Assembly (NCBI GenBank): GCA_964611525.1
Contig: CAZTAL010000141.1
Location: 1 to 64,000, forward strand
Length of the DNA stretch: 64,000 nt
From: JAAYJR01 sp964611525
Lineage (GTDB): Bacteria; Bacteroidota; Bacteroidia; Bacteroidales; Prolixibacteraceae
Direction of reading: 5' to 3'
Below the pieces are notes generated by a model. The model made no database searches and had not been told where the DNA came from. It worked only from the letters and a program-made list of their open reading frames with translations. This document shows positions 46,706-56,169 of this stretch, piece by piece; positions within the stretch are counted from its first letter, which is position 1, and every line of letters begins with the position of its first letter. A program made the position numbers and the translations under genes.

Positions 46706-48193
46706 ATGTATCTGCTTGGATTCGATATTGGTAGTTCCTCGGTGAAAGTATCCCTGTTAAACGCCGAGGAAGGGAAATGCATAAATTCTTCCTTTTCCCC
46801 GAAAGAAGAGATGCCAATAACTGCTCTTCATAGCGGATGGGCTGAACAGGATACGGGATTGTGGTGGAGTAACCTTAAAGCAGCATTGAAAGAGGTGCTT
46901 GATAAATCAGACATAAATCCTGAAGAGATCGAAGCAATAGGTATTTCTTATCAGATGCACGGACTTGTAATGGTGGACAAAAATCTTGAAGTAATAAGGC
47001 CCTCAGTTATCTGGTGCGATAGCCGTGCTGCAAACATAGGAGAAGAAGCTTTCAAAGCAATCGGACAGCAAAAGTGTCTCAACAATTTGCTGAATTCTCC
47101 GGGAAACTTCACTGCATCAAAGCTTAAATGGATTAAAGACAATGAACCCGAATTATTCGAAAAAACATATAAAATAATGCTTCCAGGTGATTTTATCGCC
47201 ATGAAACTGACAGGGGAGGTGCAGACAACAATAGGCGGACTTTCGGAAGGTATCATGTGGAATTTCAGGGAAAATGCCCCTGCTAAAATATTATTGGACC
47301 ACTACGGATTCTCATCTGATATAATTCCTGATGTTGTCCCTGCCTTTTCTGTGCAGGGAAAGTTAACCTCACGGGCTGCGTCTGAACTGGGACTTTCAAC
47401 AAAAACGAAAGTCTGCTACCGTGCAGGCGATCAACCTAATAATGCGCTTTCATTAAATGTTATGGAGCCTGGCGAAATAGCCGCAACTGCCGGAACATCA
47501 GGAGTAGTTTACGGGATCAGTGATGAAATAAAATACGACCCGGAATCAAGGGTTAATACTTTCGCCCATGTTAACTACACAACAGATGAACCTAGACTCG
47601 GCGTTCTGTTGTGCATTAATGGAACAGGTATACTCAATGCATGGTTGAAACGCATGATTGGAGATAACCTTTCCTACAACGACATGAATGAACTGGCTGC
47701 AGCCGTACCACCGGGATCCGGGGAACTGATAGTGCTTCCTTTTGGCAATGGTGCTGAACGTGTACTCAACAATAAAAATATCGGGTCCATTTTTAACGGC
47801 ATAAATTTTAATATCCATCAAAAAGGACACCTCATAAGATCAGCTCAGGAAGGAATAGTATTTTCCTTTAAATATGGAATGGATATAATGCAAAAAACAG
47901 GAATAGATGTTTCCGTAATACGTGCCGGAAAAAGCAACATGTTTCTCAGTCCTGTTTTCAGGGAAACTTTGGCATCTGTAACCGATGCTATCATAGAACT
48001 TTATGATACGGACGGTTCGGTTGGGGCAGCCCGCGGTGCAGGCATAGGATCAGGCTTTTATTCCTCGCCGGAAGAAGCATTTTCAAAGCTTAATAAACTG
48101 GAAACGATTAAACCTGACAATGCTAAAGTAAATGAATACATGGACGCATACGGAATATGGAAGGAAATATTGACAAAAAATATAAAAGATTAG
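46706..48193 (+). CDS. xylB: Xylulokinase
   Basis: 495 aa. It phosphorylates D-xylulose. The N-terminal phosphate motif is LGFDIGSSSVKVSLLN. The FGGY carbohydrate-kinase region has SYQMHGLVMVD, WCDSRAANIG and AGDQPNNALSLNVMEPGEIA, and AGKSNMFLSPVFRETLASVT near the end. xylA follows 86 bp downstream, so the pair forms the xylose pathway (isomerase then kinase). No transporter or xylose regulator is next to it. Confidence 0.93.
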   Translation: MYLLGFDIGSSSVKVSLLNAEEGKCINSSFSPKEEMPITALHSGWAEQDTGLWWSNLKAALKEVLDKSDINPEEIEAIGISYQMHGLVMVDKNLEVIRPSVIWCDSRAANIGEEAFKAIGQQKCLNNLLNSPGNFTASKLKWIKDNEPELFEKTYKIMLPGDFIAMKLTGEVQTTIGGLSEGIMWNFRENAPAKILLDHYGFSSDIIPDVVPAFSVQGKLTSRAASELGLSTKTKVCYRAGDQPNNALSLNVMEPGEIAATAGTSGVVYGISDEIKYDPESRVNTFAHVNYTTDEPRLGVLLCINGTGILNAWLKRMIGDNLSYNDMNELAAAVPPGSGELIVLPFGNGAERVLNNKNIGSIFNGINFNIHQKGHLIRSAQEGIVFSFKYGMDIMQKTGIDVSVIRAGKSNMFLSPVFRETLASVTDAIIELYDTDGSVGAARGAGIGSGFYSSPEEAFSKLNKLETIKPDNAKVNEYMDAYGIWKEILTKNIKD

Positions 48194-48279
48194 CTTTATA
48201 TCCGTATTTAAATACCGAAATATCAGGCTGAAACAATTTAAGTATTTTCATAAATATTATTAATAAAAACTTATTTACT

Positions 48280-49608
48280 ATGGAAGTAATAACAGGAAAT
48301 AAAGAGTATTTTCCGGAAATCAAACAAATAAAATATGAAGGCCATGAATCTATAAATCCGCTGGCTTTCAAATGGTATGATGAAAACAAAACAGTTGCAG
48401 GCAAAACTATGAAAGACCATATGCGTTTTGCAGTTGCTTACTGGCATACTTTCTGCGGAACAGGGGGTGATCCGTTCGGACCGGGAACTAAGAAATTTCC
48501 GTGGGACGGAGCTTCTGATCCGCTGGATGCTGCTAAAGAACGTATTGATGCGGCTTTTGAATTCATTACCAAAATGACAATTCCATTTTACTGTTTCCAT
48601 GATGTTGACCTTGCCGGTGGAGAAGGAAAAGTTTTCGACATTGAAAAACGGCTGGAAAAAATGGTTGAGATAGCTAAACAAAAACAATCAGCATCCGGTG
48701 TTAAACTGCTCTGGGGCACAGCTAATGTATTTTCCGATCCGCGTTATATGAACGGAGCAGCTACAAATCCCGACTTTGATGTTGTCACCAATGTAGCCGT
48801 ACAGGTGAAAAATGCCATTGATGCAACTATCGCACTTGGCGGATCAAATTATGTTTTCTGGGGCGGCCGTGAAGGATATATGACACTCCACAACACAGAC
48901 ACCAAACGTGAAATTGAACATCTTGCCCGGTTCCTCGGGATGGCACGTGACTATGGCCGTAAACAAGGATTCGACAAGACTTTCCTTGTAGAGCCGAAAC
49001 CAATGGAACCGACAAAACATCAATATGATTACGATGCCCAGACAGTCATAGGATTCTTAAGGCATTACGGTCTCGACAAAGATTTTAAACTTAACATCGA
49101 GGTGAATCATGCCACACTTGCGGGACATACCTTTACACATGATCTCCGGATGGCTGCCGATGCAAATCTTTTAGGCTCGATTGATGCTAATAAAGGTGAT
49201 TATCAGAACGGATGGGATACGGATGAATTTCCGACAAATATTTACGAAGTGACAGAAGCTATGCTTGAAATACTTCAGGCAGGAGGATTCACTAATGGAG
49301 GTATTAACTTTGATGCCAAAACAAGAAGAAACTCTACCGATCTCGAAGATATCTTCATAGCACATGTAACAGGAATGGATGTTTTTGCACGTGCACTGAT
49401 TATTGCTGATAATATATTGAAAAACTCCGATTATCTTGCTATGCGAAAAAAACGTTATAGTTCTTATGATAATGGTAAGGGAGCTCAATTTGAAGCCGGA
49501 GAACTATCATTTGAAAATCTTTACAACATAGCGAAAGAAAAAGGTGAACCGGCTATGACCAGCGGGAAGCAGGAACTACTAGAGCAATTAATAGGCTGCT
49601 ATATTTAA
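48280..49608 (+). CDS. xylA: Xylose isomerase
   Basis: 442 aa, class II length. It converts D-xylose to D-xylulose. Motifs: FCFHDVDLAGGEG carrying the catalytic His (here YCFHDVDLAGG), YVFWGGREGYMTLHNT, LVEPKPMEPTKHQYDYD and IEVNHATLAGHTFTHDL, which supply the two metal sites. The Thr/Gly pair of the mesophilic enzymes is present. It converges on sod; a weak 5-bp hairpin (AAGAG/CTCTT at 49618-49630) lies between them. Confidence 0.96.
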   Translation: MEVITGNKEYFPEIKQIKYEGHESINPLAFKWYDENKTVAGKTMKDHMRFAVAYWHTFCGTGGDPFGPGTKKFPWDGASDPLDAAKERIDAAFEFITKMTIPFYCFHDVDLAGGEGKVFDIEKRLEKMVEIAKQKQSASGVKLLWGTANVFSDPRYMNGAATNPDFDVVTNVAVQVKNAIDATIALGGSNYVFWGGREGYMTLHNTDTKREIEHLARFLGMARDYGRKQGFDKTFLVEPKPMEPTKHQYDYDAQTVIGFLRHYGLDKDFKLNIEVNHATLAGHTFTHDLRMAADANLLGSIDANKGDYQNGWDTDEFPTNIYEVTEAMLEILQAGGFTNGGINFDAKTRRNSTDLEDIFIAHVTGMDVFARALIIADNILKNSDYLAMRKKRYSSYDNGKGAQFEAGELSFENLYNIAKEKGEPAMTSGKQELLEQLIGCYI

Positions 49609-49640
49609 CAGTCCGGGAAGAGCGGCTCTTTATTTCACTG

Positions 49641-50225
49641 CTAACTTGCAGCAAAACGCTCTGCTATAACTTTCCAATCTACTATTCTCCAGAAATCTTC
49701 GATATATCCGGGGCGTGCATTCTGTTTGTCAAGATAATATGCATGTTCCCATACATCACACATAAGTAATGGCGTTTTTCCATCACGCAATGGATTTCCT
49801 GCATTGCTTGTTTGGATAATCTCAAGGTCACCGGCACCGTTTTTAACCAACCATGCCCAGCCTGATCCAAACAGAGTGGCTGCAGCATTGGAAAACTCCT
49901 CCTTAAAAGATTCAAAGGATCCGAACTTAGATTCAACGGCAGATTTTAATTCTCCCTCTAGTTCCCTGATTCCATCCGGATTAAACTGGTTGAAATAAAA
50001 AGTATGATTCCAGACCTGAGCTCCATTGTTGAAAATTCCACCATCTGCCTTTTTGATGATCTCCTCGAGAGTTGCATCCTCAAATTCCGTTCCTTCGATC
50101 AGCTTATTTACTTTATTTACATAGGCCTGATGATGTTTCCCATAATGGAATTCAATAGTTTTTTCACTTATGAAAGGTTCCAGTGCATTTTTTTCATACG
50201 GTAATTTTGGTAATTCAAATGCCAT
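49641..50225 (-). CDS. sodB: Fe/Mn superoxide dismutase
   Basis: 194 aa. It converts superoxide to oxygen and hydrogen peroxide in the cytosol. The metal ligands are His27 (FHYGKHHQAYV), His74 (NHTFYF), Asp157 and His161 (DVWEHAYY). Its length and the FNNGAQVWNHTFYF signature are those of the iron type; Bacteroidota enzymes are often cambialistic. No promoter box recognised in the 256-bp spacer upstream. Convergent with xylA. Confidence 0.93.
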   Translation of the reverse strand: MAFELPKLPYEKNALEPFISEKTIEFHYGKHHQAYVNKVNKLIEGTEFEDATLEEIIKKADGGIFNNGAQVWNHTFYFNQFNPDGIRELEGELKSAVESKFGSFESFKEEFSNAAATLFGSGWAWLVKNGAGDLEIIQTSNAGNPLRDGKTPLLMCDVWEHAYYLDKQNARPGYIEDFWRIVDWKVIAERFAAS

Positions 50226-50481
50226 AATTATTAATTTTAACTGTTATTAATTGTTTTCGTTTCGCTTACTTTTAAAAAGCTATTCTAAAAAGGGTGCAAA
50301 GCAACTAATTAAAAAATTTATCAAACTGATTTTTAGATATTTATAAAAAATATAAATATTTTATCAGAAAAATTTATGCTTATTTTACCAAACTCATTTA
50401 AATTTAACAAAAAACAGGCAATATTTGTTTTAGAAAACCTTAAATAATATAAAATTTGTTTCTTTAATCTTACAAAATAAC

Positions 50482-50918
50482 ATGAATGTATATAACAAAT
50501 GCGGGGAGCTATGCAAAAAATCGGGAATGCAGTTTGGCTACCATAACCACCACTTCGAATTCAGCAAAACACTTAAAGGTGAAAGGATATTCGACCTTTT
50601 TATGAAAAATACTGATGCCGGCAAAGTGGTTATGCAACTTGACACAGAAAATATGTACATAGCAGGAGCCAAAGCAGAAGATGTTCTGGCAAAATATCCT
50701 GCCGAAAGATATGTCAACCCGTTAAAGATATGATAGAAAAAGAAGGCGGGAAAGGTTATGAAAGCACAATACTCGGACAGGGAGTTATGGATATTAAAAA
50801 AATAACAGATATGGCCCACGATATGGGGACAGAGCTGTTTATTATCGAACAGGAATCATACCAGGACAAAACACCCATTGAGTGCATGAAGGAAAATCTT
50901 TCCGTCTTAAATTCCTGA
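50482..50918 (+). pseudogene. Decayed sugar-phosphate isomerase/epimerase (TIM barrel)
   Basis: Two frames that follow each other encode the C-terminal half of an AP-endonuclease-2-like sugar-phosphate isomerase/epimerase. The first (50482-50733) has FGYHNHHFEF and KVVMQLDTENMYIAGAK, with the metal-binding His residues. The second (from 50730; continuing in frame from about 50715) has VKDMIEKEGGKGYESTILG and IIEQESYQDKTPIECM. The frame shifts near 50715, and the first ~150 residues of the family are missing: the region upstream has no matching code. So it is a truncated and frameshifted relic unlikely to be active. Confidence 0.75.
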
Positions 50919-50934
50919 GGTTATTGACAGCAGA

Positions 50935-52710
50935 TCAGAAGCAATATTTATTTTCTTCAATCAGCTTGTCTGCAATCCTTCGCCGTGCATCTTTTACATT
51001 CACAGCTTTTACGCATGTAAGATATGCAACTCCTTTTGCAAATAATTCCTGTTGAGATCCTTCGGTAAAAGAATTTATGGCATCCATTGCTTCTTTATGA
51101 ACCAATGCGGCAGTATCATATATTAATACATCAAGTATATCTTTGTGAATCATTACATCATGTCCTTTCCCCTCTTTTTTCTTAATGCGCAGCAACACTG
51201 ATTCCGCCACATAAATATTCATTACAATATTGGAAAGGTTATTCAGGATTTCCTGTTCGTTGACAAGCTCACGGCTGAATTTGTCAAAAGCTGCTTTTAT
51301 AACCATAAGCCCTGCTTTTTTTAAATTTTCTACTGCCGCTTTTTTATTTTCATAGTAATCTTTCTCACAACAACCGCAACCCCTGAGTTCTTTGAGACTG
51401 TCAATTACTTCCTGCCCTTTTTCCAGAAGATAGTATTCATGCTTCCTGCCCCGCTTTATGATCGTGTCGATAGTTATCAGGCGGTTAATCTCATTGGTTC
51501 CTTCAAATATCCGGTTGATCCTTGAGTCACGATATCCCCGTTCGATCGGCATCTCGGAAGAATATCCCATTCCTCCGTGGATCTGAACGCCCTCGTCAAC
51601 AACGTAATCCAACGCTTCGGAGCCATATACTTTCAGAATAGCAGCTTCTATGGCATATTCCTCAAAAGCTTTGACCGTAGCTTCCTCCCTTGTTATCTCT
51701 TTTTCTTTTGCTGCAATATATTCATCAACATTGCGACTGGCACGGTAAACAGCTGATTCATTTGCAAAAGTCCTTATAACTTGTTCTGCCAATTTGTATT
51801 TAATTAAGCCAAAAGAAGAAATTAACTGTCCGAATTGTTTACGGTCGTTGGCATAATTCACAGACTGGTCAATAGCCATCTTGGCAGCCCCGATAACATT
51901 TCCTGCGAGCTTGATGCGCCCCATATGAAGTATGTCAAGTGCTATACGGAATCCCTTACCACGACTCCACAGGAGGTTTTCAACCGGTACTTTACAATTT
52001 TCAAAAAATATCTGACGGGTGGAAGAACCCTTGATACCCATCTTTTTCTCCTCAGGATTAAATTTAATTCCGGGATAATTACGTTCAACGATAAAAGCGC
52101 TCAACACACGATCATTATCAATTTTTGCATAGACAATAAAGACATCGGCAAAGCCCGAATTTGTGATCCACATCTTCTGACCGTTTAAAATATAATATTT
52201 GCCATCTTCAGAGAGAGTGGCTTGTGTTTTCCCTGCATTGGCATCTGAACCTGCATTTGGTTCTGTCAGACAATAAGCTCCAATATACTCACCCGTTGCC
52301 AATTTAGGAAGGTACTTTTTCTTTTGTTCTTCATTCCCGTAAAATAAAATAGGGAGGGTGCCAATACCTGTGTGACATGAAAAAATTACAGCAAACGAAT
52401 AAGCAGATCCCGTTACCTCACTGGTCAGCATTGAAGTTACAAACGACTGACCAAAACCTTCATATTCCTCCGGAATAGAAATTCCAAGCAACCCTAATTC
52501 TCCTGCTTTGTCGAGCAGACTGCGTGCCAGTCCTTCCTCTTTTGCTTCAAGCCGGTCTATATTAGGCATAACCTCCGCATCAAGAAAATCGCGACAGGTT
52601 TCTGCAATCATAATTTGTTCTTCATCAAATTCTTCCGGAATAAAGACATCTTCTGCCTCCGTGTCTTTTACCATGAACTCGCCACCTTTTACATAGTTAT
52701 TATTTTCCAT
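50935..52710 (-). CDS. Acyl-CoA dehydrogenase
   Basis: 591 aa, a long form with an extra C-terminal helical domain. FAD-linked alpha,beta-dehydrogenation of acyl-CoA. Motifs: AYCLTEPNAGSDANAGKTQA, KMWITNSGFADVFIVYAKI, then DRKQFGQLISSFGLIKYKLAEQ and the catalytic-region IHGGMGYSSEMPIERGYRDSRI followed by IFEGTNEINRLI. Electrons go to the EtfAB pair encoded upstream in the same cluster. It follows the HdrB-like gene after 193 bp. The stop is 16 bp from the end of the pseudogene on the other strand. Confidence 0.95.
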   Translation of the reverse strand: MENNNYVKGGEFMVKDTEAEDVFIPEEFDEEQIMIAETCRDFLDAEVMPNIDRLEAKEEGLARSLLDKAGELGLLGISIPEEYEGFGQSFVTSMLTSEVTGSAYSFAVIFSCHTGIGTLPILFYGNEEQKKKYLPKLATGEYIGAYCLTEPNAGSDANAGKTQATLSEDGKYYILNGQKMWITNSGFADVFIVYAKIDNDRVLSAFIVERNYPGIKFNPEEKKMGIKGSSTRQIFFENCKVPVENLLWSRGKGFRIALDILHMGRIKLAGNVIGAAKMAIDQSVNYANDRKQFGQLISSFGLIKYKLAEQVIRTFANESAVYRASRNVDEYIAAKEKEITREEATVKAFEEYAIEAAILKVYGSEALDYVVDEGVQIHGGMGYSSEMPIERGYRDSRINRIFEGTNEINRLITIDTIIKRGRKHEYYLLEKGQEVIDSLKELRGCGCCEKDYYENKKAAVENLKKAGLMVIKAAFDKFSRELVNEQEILNNLSNIVMNIYVAESVLLRIKKKEGKGHDVMIHKDILDVLIYDTAALVHKEAMDAINSFTEGSQQELFAKGVAYLTCVKAVNVKDARRRIADKLIEENKYCF

Positions 52711-52903
52711 TATTATTAAATTTTAATTAGAGTCTGTCACTAAATTCCGCTGACATCGCCCTCCTATTTTAAATGAAAACATAGCCCTAAAATGGTTATT
52801 TACGAATAGTAAACTCAAATTTTTCAGACTTTACAAGCTTTCTAAACCAGACTCTTTACTTTGTTAACAAAAACAAATTAACCGGTCAGGGTACCGGAAT
52901 TAA

Positions 52904-53704
52904 TCATAATCCCAAAGTCATTGCTACTAATTCGGCAAGATCGTAATTTTTTACCGCCTGCTCTCTGTTTTTATATTTTATACCATCTGTTATCATTACC
53001 ATACAAAACGGACAGGCAGTAGCAATGATGTCCGCACCTGTTTCCAGCGCTTCCTCTGTACGCTCAATAAAAATCTCTTTATCCCCCTTTTCAGCTTCTT
53101 TGAACATCTGACCTCCACCGGCACCACAACAGAGTGCAAAACTTTTATTACGTCTCATTTCTGTAAACTCAGCCGGAATATGGTTGATCACCATACGTGG
53201 AGCTTGATATTCGCCGTTAATACGGCCAAGATAACAAGGATCGTGGTATGTGATCCTTTTCCCTTTAAAAATATCAGAATCAAGATTAAGCCGTCCTTCC
53301 TCAATCATCTGTTTAATAAACTGTGAATGATGAATTACCTCAAAGTCTCCTCCCAGGTCGGGATACTCATTTTTGAATGTATTATAAACATGAGGATCAC
53401 AGGTAATCACTTTTTTTATTTTATAACCCTGAAGTAGTTCAATATTCATGAGTGCCTGCATTTGAAAAAGCATTTCATTTCCCGCTCTCCGTGCAACATC
53501 TCCGCTTGAAGATTCTTCTGTTCCCAGTACCGCATAATCTATACCAAGATATGTAAGAACTTTAACAAAAGCACGTGTCACCTTCTTATACCGGTCGTCA
53601 AAAGCACCGGCGCTACCAACCCAGAAAAGGTATTCAGGCTTTTTCCCTTTGGCCTCCAAATCTGCCATCACCGGAACTTCTATTTTAATTTTTGCCGTTT
53701 TCAT
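52904..53704 (-). CDS. HdrB-like CCG-domain protein, first motif degenerate
   Basis: 266 aa, cytosolic. It resembles the second half of ETF:quinone oxidoreductase-type proteins with two CCG cysteine-rich domains that hold non-cubane [4Fe-4S] clusters. The second domain is intact: DPCYLGR (Cys157), LCCGAGGG (Cys192, Cys193) and ACPFC (Cys231, Cys234). The first has lost its ligands: Ser31 in WVGSAGAFDDR, Ser66 in EESSSGD, and Asp103/Val106 in CDPHVYNT where CPHC is usual. Thus only one cluster is expected. It is 11 bp downstream of the membrane Fe-S partner. It probably passes electrons from EtfAB to the quinone pool. Confidence 0.85.
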   Translation of the reverse strand: MKTAKIKIEVPVMADLEAKGKKPEYLFWVGSAGAFDDRYKKVTRAFVKVLTYLGIDYAVLGTEESSSGDVARRAGNEMLFQMQALMNIELLQGYKIKKVITCDPHVYNTFKNEYPDLGGDFEVIHHSQFIKQMIEEGRLNLDSDIFKGKRITYHDPCYLGRINGEYQAPRMVINHIPAEFTEMRRNKSFALCCGAGGGQMFKEAEKGDKEIFIERTEEALETGADIIATACPFCMVMITDGIKYKNREQAVKNYDLAELVAMTLGL

Positions 53705-53715
53705 GATTTCTAAAA

Positions 53716-55044
53716 TTAATCTGCCGGTTTATTTATATAAAGCTCTTCAGCCCACTTCATCCGGTCTTCCTGAGCAAACTGCCAGGGGGCCCCGTTATTT
53801 TCTATATTTGAAAAAATCTGGTTAAGTTCTCCGGGGGCTTTCGACTGTTCCATTACAATATATCTCCTCATATCCAATATAATGGAAGGCTGGTTAATAT
53901 TAAGGGGACACTCCTGTACGCAAGCATTACATGTGGTGCAAGCCCATATCTCTTCCGGAGTAATATAATCACCAAGCAATGTTTTTCCATCTCCCCACCC
54001 TTTTCCGTTTTTAACTAGCCCGGGACCTTTTTCTTTCATACGTTCACGGACATCTATCATTATTTTACGGGGCGAAAGTAATTTTCCCGTAATGTTTGCA
54101 GGACAAACCGAAGTGCATCTGCCGCACTGGGTACAAGCCAGCGAATTAAGATAATTTTTCCATGTAATATCTTCAATATCGAGAATTCCGAAACGACCAG
54201 CCTCACCCTCTTCTTCCGGCGGTGCAGAAATAGCAGCATCAGTATCCATCATTAATTTTACCTCTTTTATAATGTCATCCATTGTAACCATTTTCCCGCG
54301 CGGCTCCAAATTGCTAAGAAAAACATTGGGTACCGACATAAAAACATGAAAATGCTTGGAATAGGGAAGATAATTGGCGAAAACAAATATGCCGAGTATA
54401 TGACACCACCAGTTAACCTCCATTATAAAATAAGCGGTCCGGCCAGATACATCTTCAAACCAACCGGAAATATAAAGACTTACAGGATATACACCTGTCA
54501 AATTCTCGTCGGCAAGTCCGGAATCAATAATATAAAATGTATTATAACCCAACAGGGTGATCATCAAGAAAAGAATCAAAAACAGAGAAATACCGGCATC
54601 CACATGATACTTATGCTTCATCTCAACTCCTTCAAACCGCTTTATATGCATAAATATCCGGCGTACTAAAAAGGCAATTACCACAATACCGATAACAAGA
54701 GCAAAAACATCACCCGAAGCAATAATAACATCGTACACGACACCAAGAAAACCCAAAACCCTGTCAGTTCCTGTTAAACCGTCGATGACCATTTCTATAC
54801 TTCCAATGAGGATTATTAAAAATCCCCACCAGACTAATGCATGCATTAACCCAACTACAGGCTTTCTGAAAATTTTGCTCTGCCCAAAGGCCACTCTGAG
54901 GGTGAGCAGAATTCTCTTCCCTATATCCTTCACCGGAGCTGTAGGTTTTGTAAGTCTGAACAGTGCAGCCAACTTTCTTACAGTATATCCGAAAATACCC
55001 AGGGTGATTGCTAATACAATAGCAAAAATAACCTGTTTTATCAT
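53716..55044 (-). CDS. Membrane Fe-S electron-transfer protein (NarI/HdrC-like)
   Basis: 442 aa. The N-terminal half has five or six membrane helices with several His (for example GLMHALVWW, WWCHILGIF) like the NarI/HdrE haem b subunit. The C-terminal half is a two-[4Fe-4S] ferredoxin domain: CTQCGRCTSVCP (Cys304, 307, 310, 314) and CTTCNACVQECP (Cys369, 372, 375, 379). With the downstream HdrB-like protein it makes a split version of the membrane-bound ETF:menaquinone oxidoreductase that is a single chain in some anaerobes. The ETF genes and acyl-CoA dehydrogenase around it support that role. Confidence 0.88.
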   Translation of the reverse strand: MIKQVIFAIVLAITLGIFGYTVRKLAALFRLTKPTAPVKDIGKRILLTLRVAFGQSKIFRKPVVGLMHALVWWGFLIILIGSIEMVIDGLTGTDRVLGFLGVVYDVIIASGDVFALVIGIVVIAFLVRRIFMHIKRFEGVEMKHKYHVDAGISLFLILFLMITLLGYNTFYIIDSGLADENLTGVYPVSLYISGWFEDVSGRTAYFIMEVNWWCHILGIFVFANYLPYSKHFHVFMSVPNVFLSNLEPRGKMVTMDDIIKEVKLMMDTDAAISAPPEEEGEAGRFGILDIEDITWKNYLNSLACTQCGRCTSVCPANITGKLLSPRKIMIDVRERMKEKGPGLVKNGKGWGDGKTLLGDYITPEEIWACTTCNACVQECPLNINQPSIILDMRRYIVMEQSKAPGELNQIFSNIENNGAPWQFAQEDRMKWAEELYINKPAD

Positions 55045-55169
55045 TAAGTTTAATTATTATATACAAAGCAATTATAAAAATAATAAAGCTTCTATATAAA
55101 TTATAATTGATTATTTATAATTTAAACCGCTTAGCGGGAATATTTTTGTCGTATAACTAATTTCTCAAC

Positions 55170-56135
55170 CTAACCGTTCTTAGCTTCTTTTACAGCCTGT
55201 GTCATAGCAGGTAAAACCTTAAGAGCATCCCCTATAATACCGTAATCTGCATATTCAAAAACCGGGGCATCGGGATCAGTATTTATGGCTACGATACATT
55301 TCGAAGAACTTACTCCTGCCATATGCTGTATTGCCCCTGAGATACCTGCGGCAATATAAAGGTTAGGGCCAATGATCTTACCGGTTTGTCCGGTATGTTC
55401 CTCATGAGGGCGCCATCCCTCATCAGATACCGGACGAGAACATGCAACAGCTGCTCCCAACGCATCTGCCAGATCCTGGATAGCATCCCAGTTCTCGGAT
55501 GAACCCATGCCGCGGCCCCCAGAAACAACTATTTCAGCATCAGTAAGCAAGATTTTGCCAACCTGCTTCCTGATATCTTTTACAACAGTAACAGATTCAT
55601 CCACCTCAACCTTAAAAGGTTCAATATTTGCCTCATTTTTAGTTTCAACCACTTCAAAAGAGTTTTGCATCAATGTTAAAATCTTAACGCTTGTTTTCAG
55701 CACAACATTTGCAAAAGCTTTCCCTGAAAAAACCTTTTTACGAACTGTAAAAGGATCAGTTGAAACAGGAAGTTCAATAACACCCGCTCCGCAGGCTGAC
55801 TTTAAACTGACTGCAAGTCTTGGCGCTATAGCTTTCCCTGTATTGTTATGGGAAATCACAACAACTTCCGCTTCTTCCTCAGCAGCAACCTGAGATAAAA
55901 TACTGGTAAATATCTGGTTGTCAAGTCCCTGTATCTTTTCATCTTCTACTTTTAAAATCTTCCCGGCTCCGTAATTACCCAGTTTATTTAACTCGGGATC
56001 ATCAACATTTCCTATGGAAACAACAGACAAACCGGTTCCGAGCATCTCAGCTACCTTAGCACCATATGAAACCAGTTCAAATGATGATTTTTTAAACTTT
56101 CCATCCCAATTTTCAGCATATACTAAAACTGACAT
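55170..56135 (-). CDS. etfA: Electron transfer flavoprotein alpha subunit
   Basis: 321 aa. The C-terminal FAD domain reads VVSGGRGMGSSENWDAI, ACSRPVSDEGWRPHEEHTGQTGKIIGPNLYIAAGISGAIQHMAGV and IVAINTDPDAPVFEYADYGI, all standard EtfA. The pair accepts electrons from acyl-CoA dehydrogenase. It lies 34 bp downstream of etfB and is followed by a 125-bp spacer before the membrane Fe-S gene. Confidence 0.96.
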   Translation of the reverse strand: MSVLVYAENWDGKFKKSSFELVSYGAKVAEMLGTGLSVVSIGNVDDPELNKLGNYGAGKILKVEDEKIQGLDNQIFTSILSQVAAEEEAEVVVISHNNTGKAIAPRLAVSLKSACGAGVIELPVSTDPFTVRKKVFSGKAFANVVLKTSVKILTLMQNSFEVVETKNEANIEPFKVEVDESVTVVKDIRKQVGKILLTDAEIVVSGGRGMGSSENWDAIQDLADALGAAVACSRPVSDEGWRPHEEHTGQTGKIIGPNLYIAAGISGAIQHMAGVSSSKCIVAINTDPDAPVFEYADYGIIGDALKVLPAMTQAVKEAKNG

Positions 56136-56169
56136 ATTTTATGTTTTTATTATTCTGAATAAAATTATA

